A stretch of 64,000 nucleotides of DNA, from positions 1-64,000 of the IMG/VR virus record IMGVR_UViG_3300020580_000001; one strand, 5' to 3'. Made by a program: the position numbers and the translations under genes. Source of the stretch: a virus. This document shows positions 28,101-36,014 of the stretch, in pieces; within the stretch, counting starts at the first letter, position 1; the number at the start of each line of letters is the position of its first letter. The notes below the pieces were generated by a model. The model saw only the letters and a list, made by a program, of their open reading frames with translations. It made no database searches and was not told where the DNA came from.

Positions 28101-28984
28101 CTGGTTGCCGGGGCACTCGCGCCAGCAATATTGGAGGCCGTAACAGAGACGGTAATAAACTCCCCAACATCCTCGGCAATAGGCACATATGTCGAAGCCG
28201 TCCCGTTGACAGTGATCGCAGCCGGAGCAAAGTCTATCGAGGCAACAAAATGATCTGTATTTGTCTGCTGCGACCATGATCCTGGATAGGTAGGCGGCAT
28301 GGTTACGCTAGCATCCAAATCCGTGCAACTGGTCCATGTACTATTATTTGTGCTCGACCTATCCACATTTGAATTAATCTGCGTTCCGCCCCATACGGCG
28401 GACACAACCAGAGATTTTGTCGGATCGAGAGCAAAATTAACCCGGTCTGACACAAAGATACTAGGTCCATTCAAACCTGTAACCGTATTGGCTCCGCTAA
28501 ATGTGAGCCTAACCTGATTGCTGTCAAAGCTAACCCCGTCTCCAGGTCCAAGTTCCCCAACATAGGCACCTGTCAAGGAGCCGGCAGAAGTTCCGGTTCC
28601 GACGCTAAATGCAACCTTGATCGTTCCATTGATCATGCCTGGATTGGTTAAATTAGCAGGAGGAATAATGACCCGGACCTGACATCCATTAAACGTTCCT
28701 CCTACTAATGGAAGGGAGGAGTTGAAAACGTTTGCTGGCTCGCCCCACTGATAGGCGAGACTTGTCGGGTTATTTGCCCAATCCGTGAGAAGACTATGAG
28801 CTGTGAGAGTTTGACCTACCTGCGCGGTTCCCGTAATGGTCGGAAGGATAATATTTGTCGGCGTCATAGTGACTGACACCGGCTGTCTCGTAATAATTAG
28901 AACATTAGCCGATGCCGATATACCTATTAGGAGGGTTAGAGCAACACAGAAACGTTTAAACCAGATCAAAGCGTATAACCCCAT
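25139..28984 (-). CDS. giant modular glycanase with Ig-like, GH71/99-like and beta-helix modules
   Basis: A 1281-residue exported or virion protein. A signal-type N-terminus (FCVALTLLIGISASA) comes first; a TTG at 28969 would also preserve it. Ig-like modules follow (PTITGTAQVGQTLTAHSLL; VASIPGTPQVGVPITAVDAT; PTISGLSPPQVNSTLTAHSL). At about 540-810 there is a (beta/alpha)8-like glycosidase (IWLMHSMTWWGTSNEPIHMG, SRGFNGIELSWNFSD, MHWATWNDYPEGTGSEPAYE) resembling GH71/GH99. A fibronectin-III-like module and a Cys-containing right-handed beta-helix end the protein. Expected role: degrading host capsule or exopolysaccharide. Overlaps its upstream neighbour by 19 bp. Confidence 0.78.
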   Translation of the reverse strand: MGLYALIWFKRFCVALTLLIGISASANVLIITRQPVSVTMTPTNIILPTITGTAQVGQTLTAHSLLTDWANNPTSLAYQWGEPANVFNSSLPLVGGTFNGCQVRVIIPPANLTNPGMINGTIKVAFSVGTGTSAGSLTGAYVGELGPGDGVSFDSNQVRLTFSGANTVTGLNGPSIFVSDRVNFALDPTKSLVVSAVWGGTQINSNVDRSSTNNSTWTSCTDLDASVTMPPTYPGSWSQQTNTDHFVASIDFAPAAITVNGTASTYVPIAEDVGEFITVSVTASNIAGASAPATSASTVAIIDLPPTINTVASIPGTPQVGVPITAVDATWNNTVTSTAYQWKNPGGINATGPGATTLTYTPVTADIGNKLTITVTATNSGGTSAPSTSGQSATVIGPSGNPPVNINPPTISGLSPPQVNSTLTAHSLLSDWTNNPTNLAYQWNSSPAVSLTTASLSAHNTSANPAYNQTNFNTPNPAGLNVANFTPATTNIGPGPTTMATDPTKQDRSLNPVTPGHVSHVNVHSLIPSPTHATDIWLMHSMTWWGTSNEPIHMGINMNTTAYVQAWVTDLISRGFNGIELSWNFSDPNAESILQKIKTYVDTLPAGTFHYVVNIDEGTITNAPDKVATLEAAIAHLKSTYFSDPAWLHVNGNPAVLMYGVRNSMNSVAGGGQAAMNTVKANQGGNMFWSDVDTNCTYINEAWEDAPYDWHDAWFGGVNGGDPYNLGAIGTFLSCVGAHPAKAGIGAMAGGYNETLARPNGAYLQQDSGKTIVQRAAYINTNIPSNIHIMHWATWNDYPEGTGSEPAYENDISVTASAAGTTLNWTPNLLTGTASETTVDHYEIYASPDGANSAFIGNVASGTHTFNLAPHGFTPGVSYTAVVYAVGKPNIRNHVSNAVTFVGPTGTYGPSNTYAPVSADIGNTLTVSVVASNSAGTSSPANSVPTSAVVGSSGACPFAGAGYSDGCGAAPNAAIQFPTLLSAAGYSVRPPWDVAGVDYAVGIPSNITPVSAATATVPAGCSRNAGTFQWTCTNATVDSIDFSPNGGWQLICTGGTLIVTNSNFGRGTNAQDMLVGTSSCTSLTASYNKFDAHSITGGSDGNVFCNENVTGDSCTFTYNYFLNASLDFIDIGSLTAVVKYNLFTGPGGGTHSDWFQTGGGPGAVSHITWDFNTVNQTSGTGSQGVTFGTNINGNIGTSEARFNTTIGQTGANISYHYAVDPTQTTGAVQVSNNYADIRAGAFGSPRFALPGSSCLTCSGGGSSTFSNNINLVDGTMFSNNP

Positions 28985-29529
28985 GCTTGGATATTTTGCA
29001 CGGTATTACCGGCTCCAAATGCACCGAGAGTAAGCTGAATATTAACGTTCGTGGCGTTTGCTTGTAATGGGGGATTGAACGTAAGCAATAGTGGGGCTAT
29101 TGGAGTTGTAACCCCAGCCGGAACTGTGATGTAATATGTAAAAGTACCTCCAGCAAGGCCGCCAATAGTGAATGTTACAGTTGACGCCCCCGTCGCTCCC
29201 AGTCCAGTAATTTGCACTCCGCATAGAAATGATGTCCTTCCCACAACACCGGTTATGCTGGTGGTGGTAATTGCATTCGCCTGAGTTCCCACCGGAGCAT
29301 TAACAATCGCGCCAACTGGATATGGTATCGATGCCGATGAAACCGGATTTCCGGCAACAACACCCTGCACCGTGACAACATTAGATCCGGCTGGAGGAAC
29401 CCCCGGTGTCCCGCCCTGAATTCCATTATTAAACGATGCCCCGCCACCTTGGCCTATGGCTTGAGCATGCGCGCCTATCACTCCAAAAAATAAGAGCGAA
29501 ACCGCACACCAAACTCCGGTAAATCGCAT
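28966..29529 (-). CDS. exported fibre-like protein (187 aa)
   Basis: Start at ATG 29529 (MRFTGVWCAVSLLFFGVIGA), giving a signal peptide cleaved after AHA. Mature part is Gly/Thr-rich beta structure (ASTVTFTIGGLAGGTFTYYI). The frame is open upstream but coded differently. One of six neighbouring genes with Sec signals. Confidence 0.65.
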   Translation of the reverse strand: MRFTGVWCAVSLLFFGVIGAHAQAIGQGGGASFNNGIQGGTPGVPPAGSNVVTVQGVVAGNPVSSASIPYPVGAIVNAPVGTQANAITTTSITGVVGRTSFLCGVQITGLGATGASTVTFTIGGLAGGTFTYYITVPAGVTTPIAPLLLTFNPPLQANATNVNIQLTLGAFGAGNTVQNIQAWGYTL

Positions 29530-29554
29530 AGGCTGGCCTCCTCGAAACTTTCGT

Positions 29555-30235
29555 TCAATCGACGAGGCCATGATAAGCAACAACGGCCGCTGGTGCTGTA
29601 TATGTAAATGGTGTCGCCGCAACTGTTTCGGCACAAGTGATACCAGTAGAATACGCGGCCGGAGGACCGGGGCTATAGCTAATACCAACTGTGGTCGGCC
29701 CCGCGCCCATGGCAACAAAATCAACAGGAGTAATCGCCCCCGCCGTGATCGTAGTTGCATTCACGCAAACAAGGAACCCAGCCACACCACTCGCGGTCGA
29801 TGTCGCATAGACGGAATAGAGATTTCCGGCTCCTGCTTTAAGAGTATGACTAGCTTCTAGCGCAGCGCTGAACACAGGGGTGAGATTGCCGCCCTGAGCA
29901 TTAGTGAGAGGAACAAGGGCGACGGCGTTTGTGACGCCTTGGGTGGTTTGGTCGATGCCAAACTTCCCGACTATATTTGATCCCGCATTCAGCCCAACTG
30001 TGCCAAGGCTCGCAACTCCCGTCGTCAGCTGTACGAACATAGGGTTTCCAATGGCATTTGCCGCACCTCCTATCGTCGGCACAGTCGGCCACGCATTTGC
30101 AGATGATGCCTGCGTGCCCTGATTAACCGTTCCGCCACCGGCACCACCCGTGCCGATGCCGCCGATTTCTTGCGCGAATACGCCCAAAGGAAAAACGGCA
30201 AATAGGAAGATTGCAAGAAGTCTATTGAGTATCAT
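29555..30235 (-). CDS. exported fibre-like protein, paralogue A (226 aa)
   Basis: Signal peptide MILNRLLAIFLFAVFPLGVF then AQ. C-terminal ~100 residues (SAALEASHTLKAGAGNLYSV onward) match the C-terminal domain of the next gene upstream (30232-30873), which has no signal peptide. A Gly-rich linker joins. Overlaps that gene by 4 bp. Confidence 0.65.
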   Translation of the reverse strand: MILNRLLAIFLFAVFPLGVFAQEIGGIGTGGAGGGTVNQGTQASSANAWPTVPTIGGAANAIGNPMFVQLTTGVASLGTVGLNAGSNIVGKFGIDQTTQGVTNAVALVPLTNAQGGNLTPVFSAALEASHTLKAGAGNLYSVYATSTASGVAGFLVCVNATTITAGAITPVDFVAMGAGPTTVGISYSPGPPAAYSTGITCAETVAATPFTYTAPAAVVAYHGLVD

Positions 30236-30873
30236 TGTATCCTCGCTGAAAGGAATGCAGTTGCAGAAGCAGTCTTTGTGAATGGGCCGGTTGAGGAAAA
30301 CACACCGACCAAACCGGAAGCAAAAGAAAGCGGAAAATATGTAGGATAAGCAATAGAACCAGACGCGCCGGCTCCGACATTGACAACAATAAGAGGCGTT
30401 ACCGCCCCATCGGCCGGAACCGTAGTTTGGTCAAAAAGCATATAAAAGCCGCCAACGCTCGTTGTAAGGCAGTAGGCATCTAAAAGACTTCCGGCGCTAG
30501 TCTTGAATATATGACTTGATTCCAGTGCTCCCGATCTAATGGCCGCGACCGGAGTGGTGCCGGTAGCAGCGCCGGATGGAAGCGGCAACGAGACTGCGGA
30601 AATCGGCTGTGTCGCCTGGAAGAATGTTCCGGTAACGGCTATCGATGCATTGAGCTTGGACCAAATACTAGAAAGCCAGCCTCTAATTCCAATAGCCCCG
30701 GCTGGGGGCGTGACTCCAGTTGCATCGACACCGTCCTGGGCCGGAATAATAAATGTTCCGCCAGCCGGCTCCGTAAGCGCAATTTTCTGAACTTTATTTG
30801 TAGTCGCCGAGTCCTGCCCCATATCGAGAGTGAATGAAGAGCCGGATGCTGTCGGGCTGTTAGTTATAGTCAT
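30232..30873 (-). CDS. fibre-like protein, paralogue B (213 aa)
   Basis: Cytosolic-type start (MTITNSPTASGSSFTLDMGQ). The C-terminal domain begins SGALESSHIFKTSAGSLLDA and is homologous to that of paralogue A. The N-terminal part has alternating hydrophobic residues typical of receptor-binding or decoration proteins. Probably virion-associated. Confidence 0.65.
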   Translation of the reverse strand: MTITNSPTASGSSFTLDMGQDSATTNKVQKIALTEPAGGTFIIPAQDGVDATGVTPPAGAIGIRGWLSSIWSKLNASIAVTGTFFQATQPISAVSLPLPSGAATGTTPVAAIRSGALESSHIFKTSAGSLLDAYCLTTSVGGFYMLFDQTTVPADGAVTPLIVVNVGAGASGSIAYPTYFPLSFASGLVGVFSSTGPFTKTASATAFLSARIQ

Positions 30874-30885
30874 TAATGGTAACCT

Positions 30886-31572
30886 TTAGGCGGCAATCGG
30901 CAGCGAATTAGCAGTAATTTGAAGCGCAATTTTTAGCACATCACTACTAGCCGCAATAACTGGAGATGATGGAGCGCTAATTGACGGTTGGCTTTGCCCA
31001 GCACTATTTGCTGCCGTCACTGTGATCGTAAGAGTTAAACCAAGATCGCCACTCCCCGGCCTATAAGTCAGGCTTGTAGCGCCGAGTCCAGTTGCATTGA
31101 TACCACCGGCCTGCCATTGATAAGTTAGACTTGTAACAGTATTAATCCATGTTGCATCAATTGCCGTAATAGGACTTCCAACCACCGGTATGGTTGGAAT
31201 CGATGGAGGCGTATTGATATGGGGGAGAGCCTGAACTTCGTTGATTTTAAGGTGCGTAGTATGAGGCGAATTTGGCGATCCGCTTAACATTTCCATAAGT
31301 TCAATATCAAATACGCCTTGGCCTGCGGGTGGCGCCGGACCAACTTGGATTACGCCATCAGCAAGTTGCACAGCGCCGAAATTAGAATCCGTCAATAGCA
31401 ATGTAGAGCCGCTTGAGATCCCCTGAATGATTCCGATTACTGTTCCCTGAGGATCTCCGGTCATAAATTGATTTGCGCTAAGAGTTAGTGGAGAAAGTGG
31501 CATGAAAATTGGTGTGTGAACGGCTACCTTATTTCCGAATGACAGTCCCCTAACTGGCGGAGGAGCAATCAT
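30886..31572 (-). CDS. cadherin-like plus Ig-like module protein (228 aa)
   Basis: Two modules: residues about 28-112 (LTLSANQFMTGDPQGTVIGI ... GAVQLADGVIQVGPAPP) match the module after the GH16 domain in 38165-40831, and residues about 117-205 are an Ig-like repeat (PVVGSPITAIDATWINTVTS, TYQWQAGGINATGLGATSL). No signal peptide. Probably a fibre or adhesion protein sharing modules with the glycanases. Confidence 0.7.
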   Translation of the reverse strand: MIAPPPVRGLSFGNKVAVHTPIFMPLSPLTLSANQFMTGDPQGTVIGIIQGISSGSTLLLTDSNFGAVQLADGVIQVGPAPPAGQGVFDIELMEMLSGSPNSPHTTHLKINEVQALPHINTPPSIPTIPVVGSPITAIDATWINTVTSLTYQWQAGGINATGLGATSLTYRPGSGDLGLTLTITVTAANSAGQSQPSISAPSSPVIAASSDVLKIALQITANSLPIAA

Positions 31573-31602
31573 TTTTTCCTCGACCAGCTTAAAAATGGCG
31601 CA

Positions 31603-31851
31603 TTATTTTGGCTCCGGAGGGATTGTCTCAGGTGGTGCCTGCATTGGCTTAACGTCAGGTGGGCAAGTGACCGGCGGCGGCTGATGTTGCACTTCGTTTT
31701 GAAGCATCCCCACTACTCCGGTAACCGATAGCCTCTGAAACAGCTCCTCGACTAGCGGAGCACTCAGAACGATGGTCTTTTGCGGCAGCACCGTCTGGGC
31801 CATGGCCACAGTCGGGATGAAGAGTAGGAACGCGATCAATAGATGCTTCAT
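31603..31851 (-). CDS. exported Pro-rich protein (82 aa)
   Basis: Start at ATG 31851 (ATGA overlap): MKHLLIAFLLFIPTVAMA is a signal peptide, cleaved before QT. The mature part ends in a Pro/Cys tail (VTCPPDVKPMQAPPETIPPE). The Pro-rich exported layout resembles outer spanins, but no lipobox Cys follows the signal. Confidence 0.6.
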   Translation of the reverse strand: MKHLLIAFLLFIPTVAMAQTVLPQKTIVLSAPLVEELFQRLSVTGVVGMLQNEVQHQPPPVTCPPDVKPMQAPPETIPPEPK

Positions 31852-32108
31852 TGGCTTTTCCTCCACCATGCCTTGACGTGACCACCCCTGATGTTGTTGC
31901 CCTCGTCTTCCGCTGCCTTCCGATGCGCGTACGCCGTTTCGTCAAGCGCGCAATGCTCAAACCCAGCATCCCAGGTTACGCCAATACGCGGGTTCGATAT
32001 GTGTCGGTACGGCCGGCAAGCCGCGTAGGCGGCGTCGAGGTCATCGGCTCGAGCCGCTAGAATCATCACTGTCCACACTAGTAGCAAGATCGTCGCAAAA
32101 AGTTTCAT
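31848..32108 (-). CDS. exported small protein (86 aa)
   Basis: Signal peptide MKLFATILLLVWTVMILAAR, then AD. Mature part carries two Cys (YAACRPYRH and FEHCALDET) likely forming a disulfide in the periplasm. Coupled to the Pro-rich exported gene by ATGA, so the two may work as a pair. Confidence 0.6.
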   Translation of the reverse strand: MKLFATILLLVWTVMILAARADDLDAAYAACRPYRHISNPRIGVTWDAGFEHCALDETAYAHRKAAEDEGNNIRGGHVKAWWRKSQ

Positions 32109-32117
32109 CGGTATCCC

Positions 32118-33359
32118 TCAGCTCGTCTGAATCCAGTTAGGTCCGGCGATGCACTCGAACGAATGGCCTAAGTAAGGAGCGACAAGGTACGGCCCAGCAT
32201 AAAGAACTCCTCCCGCCGTCGCGGTTACCGTCAACGTGGTGATTTGCTGATTGCTAACAAATCCGGCCCGCTTCCCAAAAACTGCCGACGCGCATGTCGG
32301 AAGCTGCAAAGTCAAAGTGGCGATTGTCCCGGCAGGGGACAATATCTGAAAGTCCTTATTGTCTGCCAGGATCACCGTCTGTCCGGTAGTTGGTGCGGTG
32401 TTCGTATAGCTTTGGTCTACGATCGCCGCGTTGATTAAGAGAATGCCGCCGCTGGAATATGTCCCGGTAAGCGAGAGACCCCACGGGGACGTGCTGGCAT
32501 CTTGCATCCCAGACGACGACTTTGTGCCGCTGGAGAAAAACCCTATTGGAGTCGTCGCGGCATCCCAAAATCCGGCAGACCCATGTGACCCGCTATCGTA
32601 ATAACTATAGGATGAAGAGCTTGCATCATGAATAACATAATCTTTAATCGTCCAGGCATTAGGAGGAATATAAATCAAATCATGGGCTGCATATGTCGAG
32701 GTATTGATGGTGCCTACATTTATCATTGCAGCAATAGGTTGCAAAGATGCGGCAAGAATGCTAAGTCCAACTCCGACAGCGCCGGATACCCCCGCCTCAG
32801 GATAAGGAATATTATTATTATTTAGGTCTATTTCCGGCCCCGACATCGAAAAGTTTCCGACGCCGGAATCCATAATTGTCACAAAATTTGCAACATAGGT
32901 GTTTGTCGTGCCCACATGGCCTATTGACTGAACCGCCAGAGGCATCTTAAATGCCGCCGTATTCGGAGCATTCCCGGACGCCGCTCCGGTACTGGACTGC
33001 ATTTGAATAAATGTTGTAAGTTCTGGGGTAGCCGCCGAAGCGGCTGTGACATTGAAATACGCAGCAGCATTCTCGGAAAGTCCGGAGAATGCAACCGTCT
33101 GAGCCGGTGCCCCGGACATGATCATATTGGCGAGAGTGGAAAGACCGGTAAGTGTAGGAGCCGCACTAAATACGACATTGCCGCTGCCCGTCGTCCCTAT
33201 TGAGGCAAAATCCGAGGTGCATAATAGACGGCCCTTAAAAAATCCAGTTGCTCCACATGGTGACGCCATAAATGTTCCAGCCGGCTGTGCCGCTTTTTGT
33301 GCTAGCGCGATTGACGGCATTAGAAATACAAGGATTACTGCAATAAAATATTTCATCAC
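32118..33359 (-). CDS. exported tail-fibre-like protein (413 aa)
   Basis: Signal peptide MMKYFIAVILVFLMPSIALA then QK. Mature part is Ser/Ala/Gly-rich beta structure (GNVVFSAAPTLTGLSTLANM), common in tail fibres, and ends in a compact Trp/Cys module. A Sec signal on a fibre-like phage protein is unusual. Overlaps upstream fibre gene by 4 bp. Confidence 0.65.
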   Translation of the reverse strand: MMKYFIAVILVFLMPSIALAQKAAQPAGTFMASPCGATGFFKGRLLCTSDFASIGTTGSGNVVFSAAPTLTGLSTLANMIMSGAPAQTVAFSGLSENAAAYFNVTAASAATPELTTFIQMQSSTGAASGNAPNTAAFKMPLAVQSIGHVGTTNTYVANFVTIMDSGVGNFSMSGPEIDLNNNNIPYPEAGVSGAVGVGLSILAASLQPIAAMINVGTINTSTYAAHDLIYIPPNAWTIKDYVIHDASSSSYSYYDSGSHGSAGFWDAATTPIGFFSSGTKSSSGMQDASTSPWGLSLTGTYSSGGILLINAAIVDQSYTNTAPTTGQTVILADNKDFQILSPAGTIATLTLQLPTCASAVFGKRAGFVSNQQITTLTVTATAGGVLYAGPYLVAPYLGHSFECIAGPNWIQTS

Positions 33360-33760
33360 GATCCCACCGGCGCATCTGTTGATACAACTCTCCAGGATCC
33401 TGCCGAATAATAAACCGGAACACCGGTTCCTGATCCGGTAGTCTCGCCGATCTTCAATCCGTTTGTTGCAAATGCTCGTAGTCCCTCACTGCCAGCCGGA
33501 AGCCCTGCCACGGAGGTAATTATTCCAGTCCCTCCGGCAGATGCCGCAGCGGCAGAAGCCGAGGCCTGCGCCGAGGCCGCCGCTGCCAACGCCACCGCTT
33601 CAGCGCTATTGCAAATAGCCGCCGCGGCAATGGCAGCATCATTAGCCGTTTTGGTCTGACTGCCATATAATTGCGCAGCCGCAATTGCATCGCTCAATGT
33701 GGGCTGAAGAACCGCAAGCGCCGAGTCCGGAGCGGTGACGACAACTGTGTCGGCACACAT
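33356..33760 (-). CDS. Ala-rich fibre protein (134 aa)
   Basis: The centre is a long Ala-rich helix (SAEAVALAAAASAQASASAA) suited to a trimeric coil, followed by a Gly-rich C-terminal cap (SEGLRAFATNGLKIGE, GVPVYYSAGSWRVV) seen in phage fibres. No signal peptide. Probably a tail-fibre subunit. Confidence 0.7.
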   Translation of the reverse strand: MCADTVVVTAPDSALAVLQPTLSDAIAAAQLYGSQTKTANDAAIAAAAICNSAEAVALAAAASAQASASAAAASAGGTGIITSVAGLPAGSEGLRAFATNGLKIGETTGSGTGVPVYYSAGSWRVVSTDAPVGS

Positions 33761-33772
33761 TATGGGACAGGC

Positions 33773-34129
33773 CTATTCATAAGTAACCCCACCGGTAATC
33801 ACAAATGCACCGCCGGTCAGAATTTTAACAAATCCGGAAAATATCAATGCCAAGTCCCACTCATAATTTCCTGGCACAAGAAGAATCATGTCGGAATACG
33901 GCGCCGAAAGATAAAGTAATCCGGTTGCATCGGTGTATGTAATTGTACCATTGCCCCAATTATCTACCGGATTGGATGACCATGCATAAATAATAGGAGG
34001 AACTTTTACGGGCATCGATCTAATCTGCATATGAAATACACAAGCAGTCAGTGGGTAGATCGGCTTCCATTGCGCGATATTGAGCGATAGTGCAAAAGAT
34101 TGGTTATTCTCAAATGATAGATCCATCAC
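33773..34129 (-). CDS. tail-associated protein (118 aa)
   Basis: Beta-rich protein: FALSLNIAQWKPIYPLTACV, then LLYLSAPYSDMILLVPGNYE with a hydrophobic strand to the C-terminus. This 'MQIR....P......L......W.......G.Y..D......' pattern is shared with tail proteins that follow fibre genes. Coupled to the 61-aa gene by ATGA. Confidence 0.65.
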   Translation of the reverse strand: MMDLSFENNQSFALSLNIAQWKPIYPLTACVFHMQIRSMPVKVPPIIYAWSSNPVDNWGNGTITYTDATGLLYLSAPYSDMILLVPGNYEWDLALIFSGFVKILTGGAFVITGGVTYE

Positions 34130-34311
34130 AGTCCATATGTCGCTAACATAGCCAGCATCTCGGCTTCTGTCGCAATGAAGCTAGGTACTCCGAATGTTGC
34201 TTTCCATGTCACATAAGTAGCGTCACTAATAGCGAAATAAGCATGGCGCTTGCTTGAATATACATGTGAGACATCGCCGGCGACGATCCAATACCAATCA
34301 AATGGGAACAT
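34126..34311 (-). CDS. small tail-fibre accessory protein (61 aa)
   Basis: Pattern WYWIVAGDVSHVYSSKRHAY and YVTWKATFGVPSFIATEAEM is typical of short proteins encoded directly after phage tail fibres. It may be a fibre assembly or tip component. Start shares a base with the fibre stop. Confidence 0.7.
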   Translation of the reverse strand: MFPFDWYWIVAGDVSHVYSSKRHAYFAISDATYVTWKATFGVPSFIATEAEMLAMLATYGL

Positions 34312-35999
34312 TAGATATATTGCCCTCCGGTTGCCGTCGCCCCTGCAATGCTCCCAGGATAATAATTCACCCCTGATCCATTAGTGTTGATCGTTCCGTT
34401 AAGGCTCGCCGAAAATCGCTGTCCAGTTGCCGGGCCGGTAATCGAAGAAAATGGAATTTGGATCGACGCAACTTGTTGTACAACCGCAAATGCTGCGGAA
34501 AAATTAGGAGTTCCGACGAGCGTCAATGCAGTTTGGCCGGTCGATATTATTCCGCCGACCGCCGCAAACATGAATGCCGGCGCCGAACCTACAATATTTA
34601 TGAAAGCTGATGGATTCCCGGTGGCTGTCCCGAGAAAATTAGTGGTTGCCCCAAATTCGCTCTGTACGTGAGAATAAAAACACGCACCAAAAGACATGTT
34701 ATATAATGTAACAGGAACGCTTTGTGTTCTAACTCCACATCCTAAATGGGGCGCGGTGCCATTCGCAGCACTAGATACTGTCATCCCGGATATTGTATAA
34801 CCCGCCCCAGTAACATAAATTGCTTCTCCGGTTGTCGCGCTAACAATCACATTGGCCGGAGTAGTGTTATTCCCAACTATAAGAACCGTTCCCGAGCCGT
34901 TCAATACCGGACATGTAAATGGTGCATATGTACCATTAGCGACATTAACCGTAACAGTAAAATTGTTCATATTCAATGACAGGATGGTATTAATAGATTT
35001 TTGGATAGTAGCAAAAGCATGTCCGGACCCAGCCGCCAGACCATTGTTAGAATCGTTTCCGGCAGACGCATCGACATAATAAGTTCTAGGCGCCAACAAC
35101 GGAGCCGGCGTACCTGGAACAATAAACGATGCCGGACTTACGACACTTAGTAGTCTGTAATTTCCATCATAGACAACTTCACCGTCAGCACCTGCCGGCC
35201 ATTCCGGCCCAAGACCAGATAATGGCGTTCCATCGCCCCATGTTAGCGCCGCGTTAGTACCGACAAGATTTAAGGTTACAGCACCTGTATTCGCCGCCGC
35301 TCCTTTCTTGATAACAAATTGCATGCCGGTAGTAACGGCCGCGATTCCAGGTGACACAGTAGAAACCAGCATGGCATTAGCGGTGCCGACATCAGCGCCA
35401 TAATGATCCAATGCCGCCTGGGGGACTGCCGATGCGCTAATAATTCTCCACTTCGAAGCTGTTGCATCATATTCAAAAACAATCGCGGTATTTATGGAAA
35501 TATCGCCAGGGTTAAGCGCTGTCCCATCCGAATGAACAATAACTGTCGCCGCCAACCCGTTGGCACTGAGAGTCGGATTTGTGGTGGTATTGCTAAATTG
35601 CGGGAATGTTGATAAAGTCATCCCGTCGGCATATGCCGTGATGATTGGCGATGCCGCCACCTGCATCACATTTACCGGCCCAGCATCATGGCCAAAATGC
35701 CATAGAGATGCCTGCGCAGGAGATCCAACAGAGAGCTGAATTGCACTAATAAATTGGGCTTCGAGAGTTGCTATGTTGCCATTATCGGCAACGCTTTGTG
35801 CAAGTGTGTCAGAAATAAACTGAGCAATTGCCGAGGTAATCTCACTGACTTGTCTGATCGCGGTATTCGTCTGGGCCGACGATGCTGTTCCGCTCTGGAA
35901 CCCGGTAAATCGCGATGTCGTTGTTGCCCACGTTGCGGGAGCAATTACATTCGCGCCTGACCCAGTAGCGAAAGGCTGGAAATCATTTGTAACAGGCAT
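34311..35999 (-). CDS. tail fibre with beta-helix domain (562 aa)
   Basis: N-terminal attachment region (MPVTNDFQPFATGSGANVIA ... SRFTGFQSGTASSAQTNTAI), then fibre repeats, and at about 305 a DUF1565/pectate-lyase-like beta-helix (TYYVDASAGNDSNNGLAAGS, ATIQKSINTILS). Such domains bind or cleave polysaccharides. It lies right after the DUF2612 baseplate gene, the usual place for the main fibre. Confidence 0.82.
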   Translation of the reverse strand: MPVTNDFQPFATGSGANVIAPATWATTTSRFTGFQSGTASSAQTNTAIRQVSEITSAIAQFISDTLAQSVADNGNIATLEAQFISAIQLSVGSPAQASLWHFGHDAGPVNVMQVAASPIITAYADGMTLSTFPQFSNTTTNPTLSANGLAATVIVHSDGTALNPGDISINTAIVFEYDATASKWRIISASAVPQAALDHYGADVGTANAMLVSTVSPGIAAVTTGMQFVIKKGAAANTGAVTLNLVGTNAALTWGDGTPLSGLGPEWPAGADGEVVYDGNYRLLSVVSPASFIVPGTPAPLLAPRTYYVDASAGNDSNNGLAAGSGHAFATIQKSINTILSLNMNNFTVTVNVANGTYAPFTCPVLNGSGTVLIVGNNTTPANVIVSATTGEAIYVTGAGYTISGMTVSSAANGTAPHLGCGVRTQSVPVTLYNMSFGACFYSHVQSEFGATTNFLGTATGNPSAFINIVGSAPAFMFAAVGGIISTGQTALTLVGTPNFSAAFAVVQQVASIQIPFSSITGPATGQRFSASLNGTINTNGSGVNYYPGSIAGATATGGQYI

Positions 36000-36014
36000 T
36001 GATTATTCCCGAAT

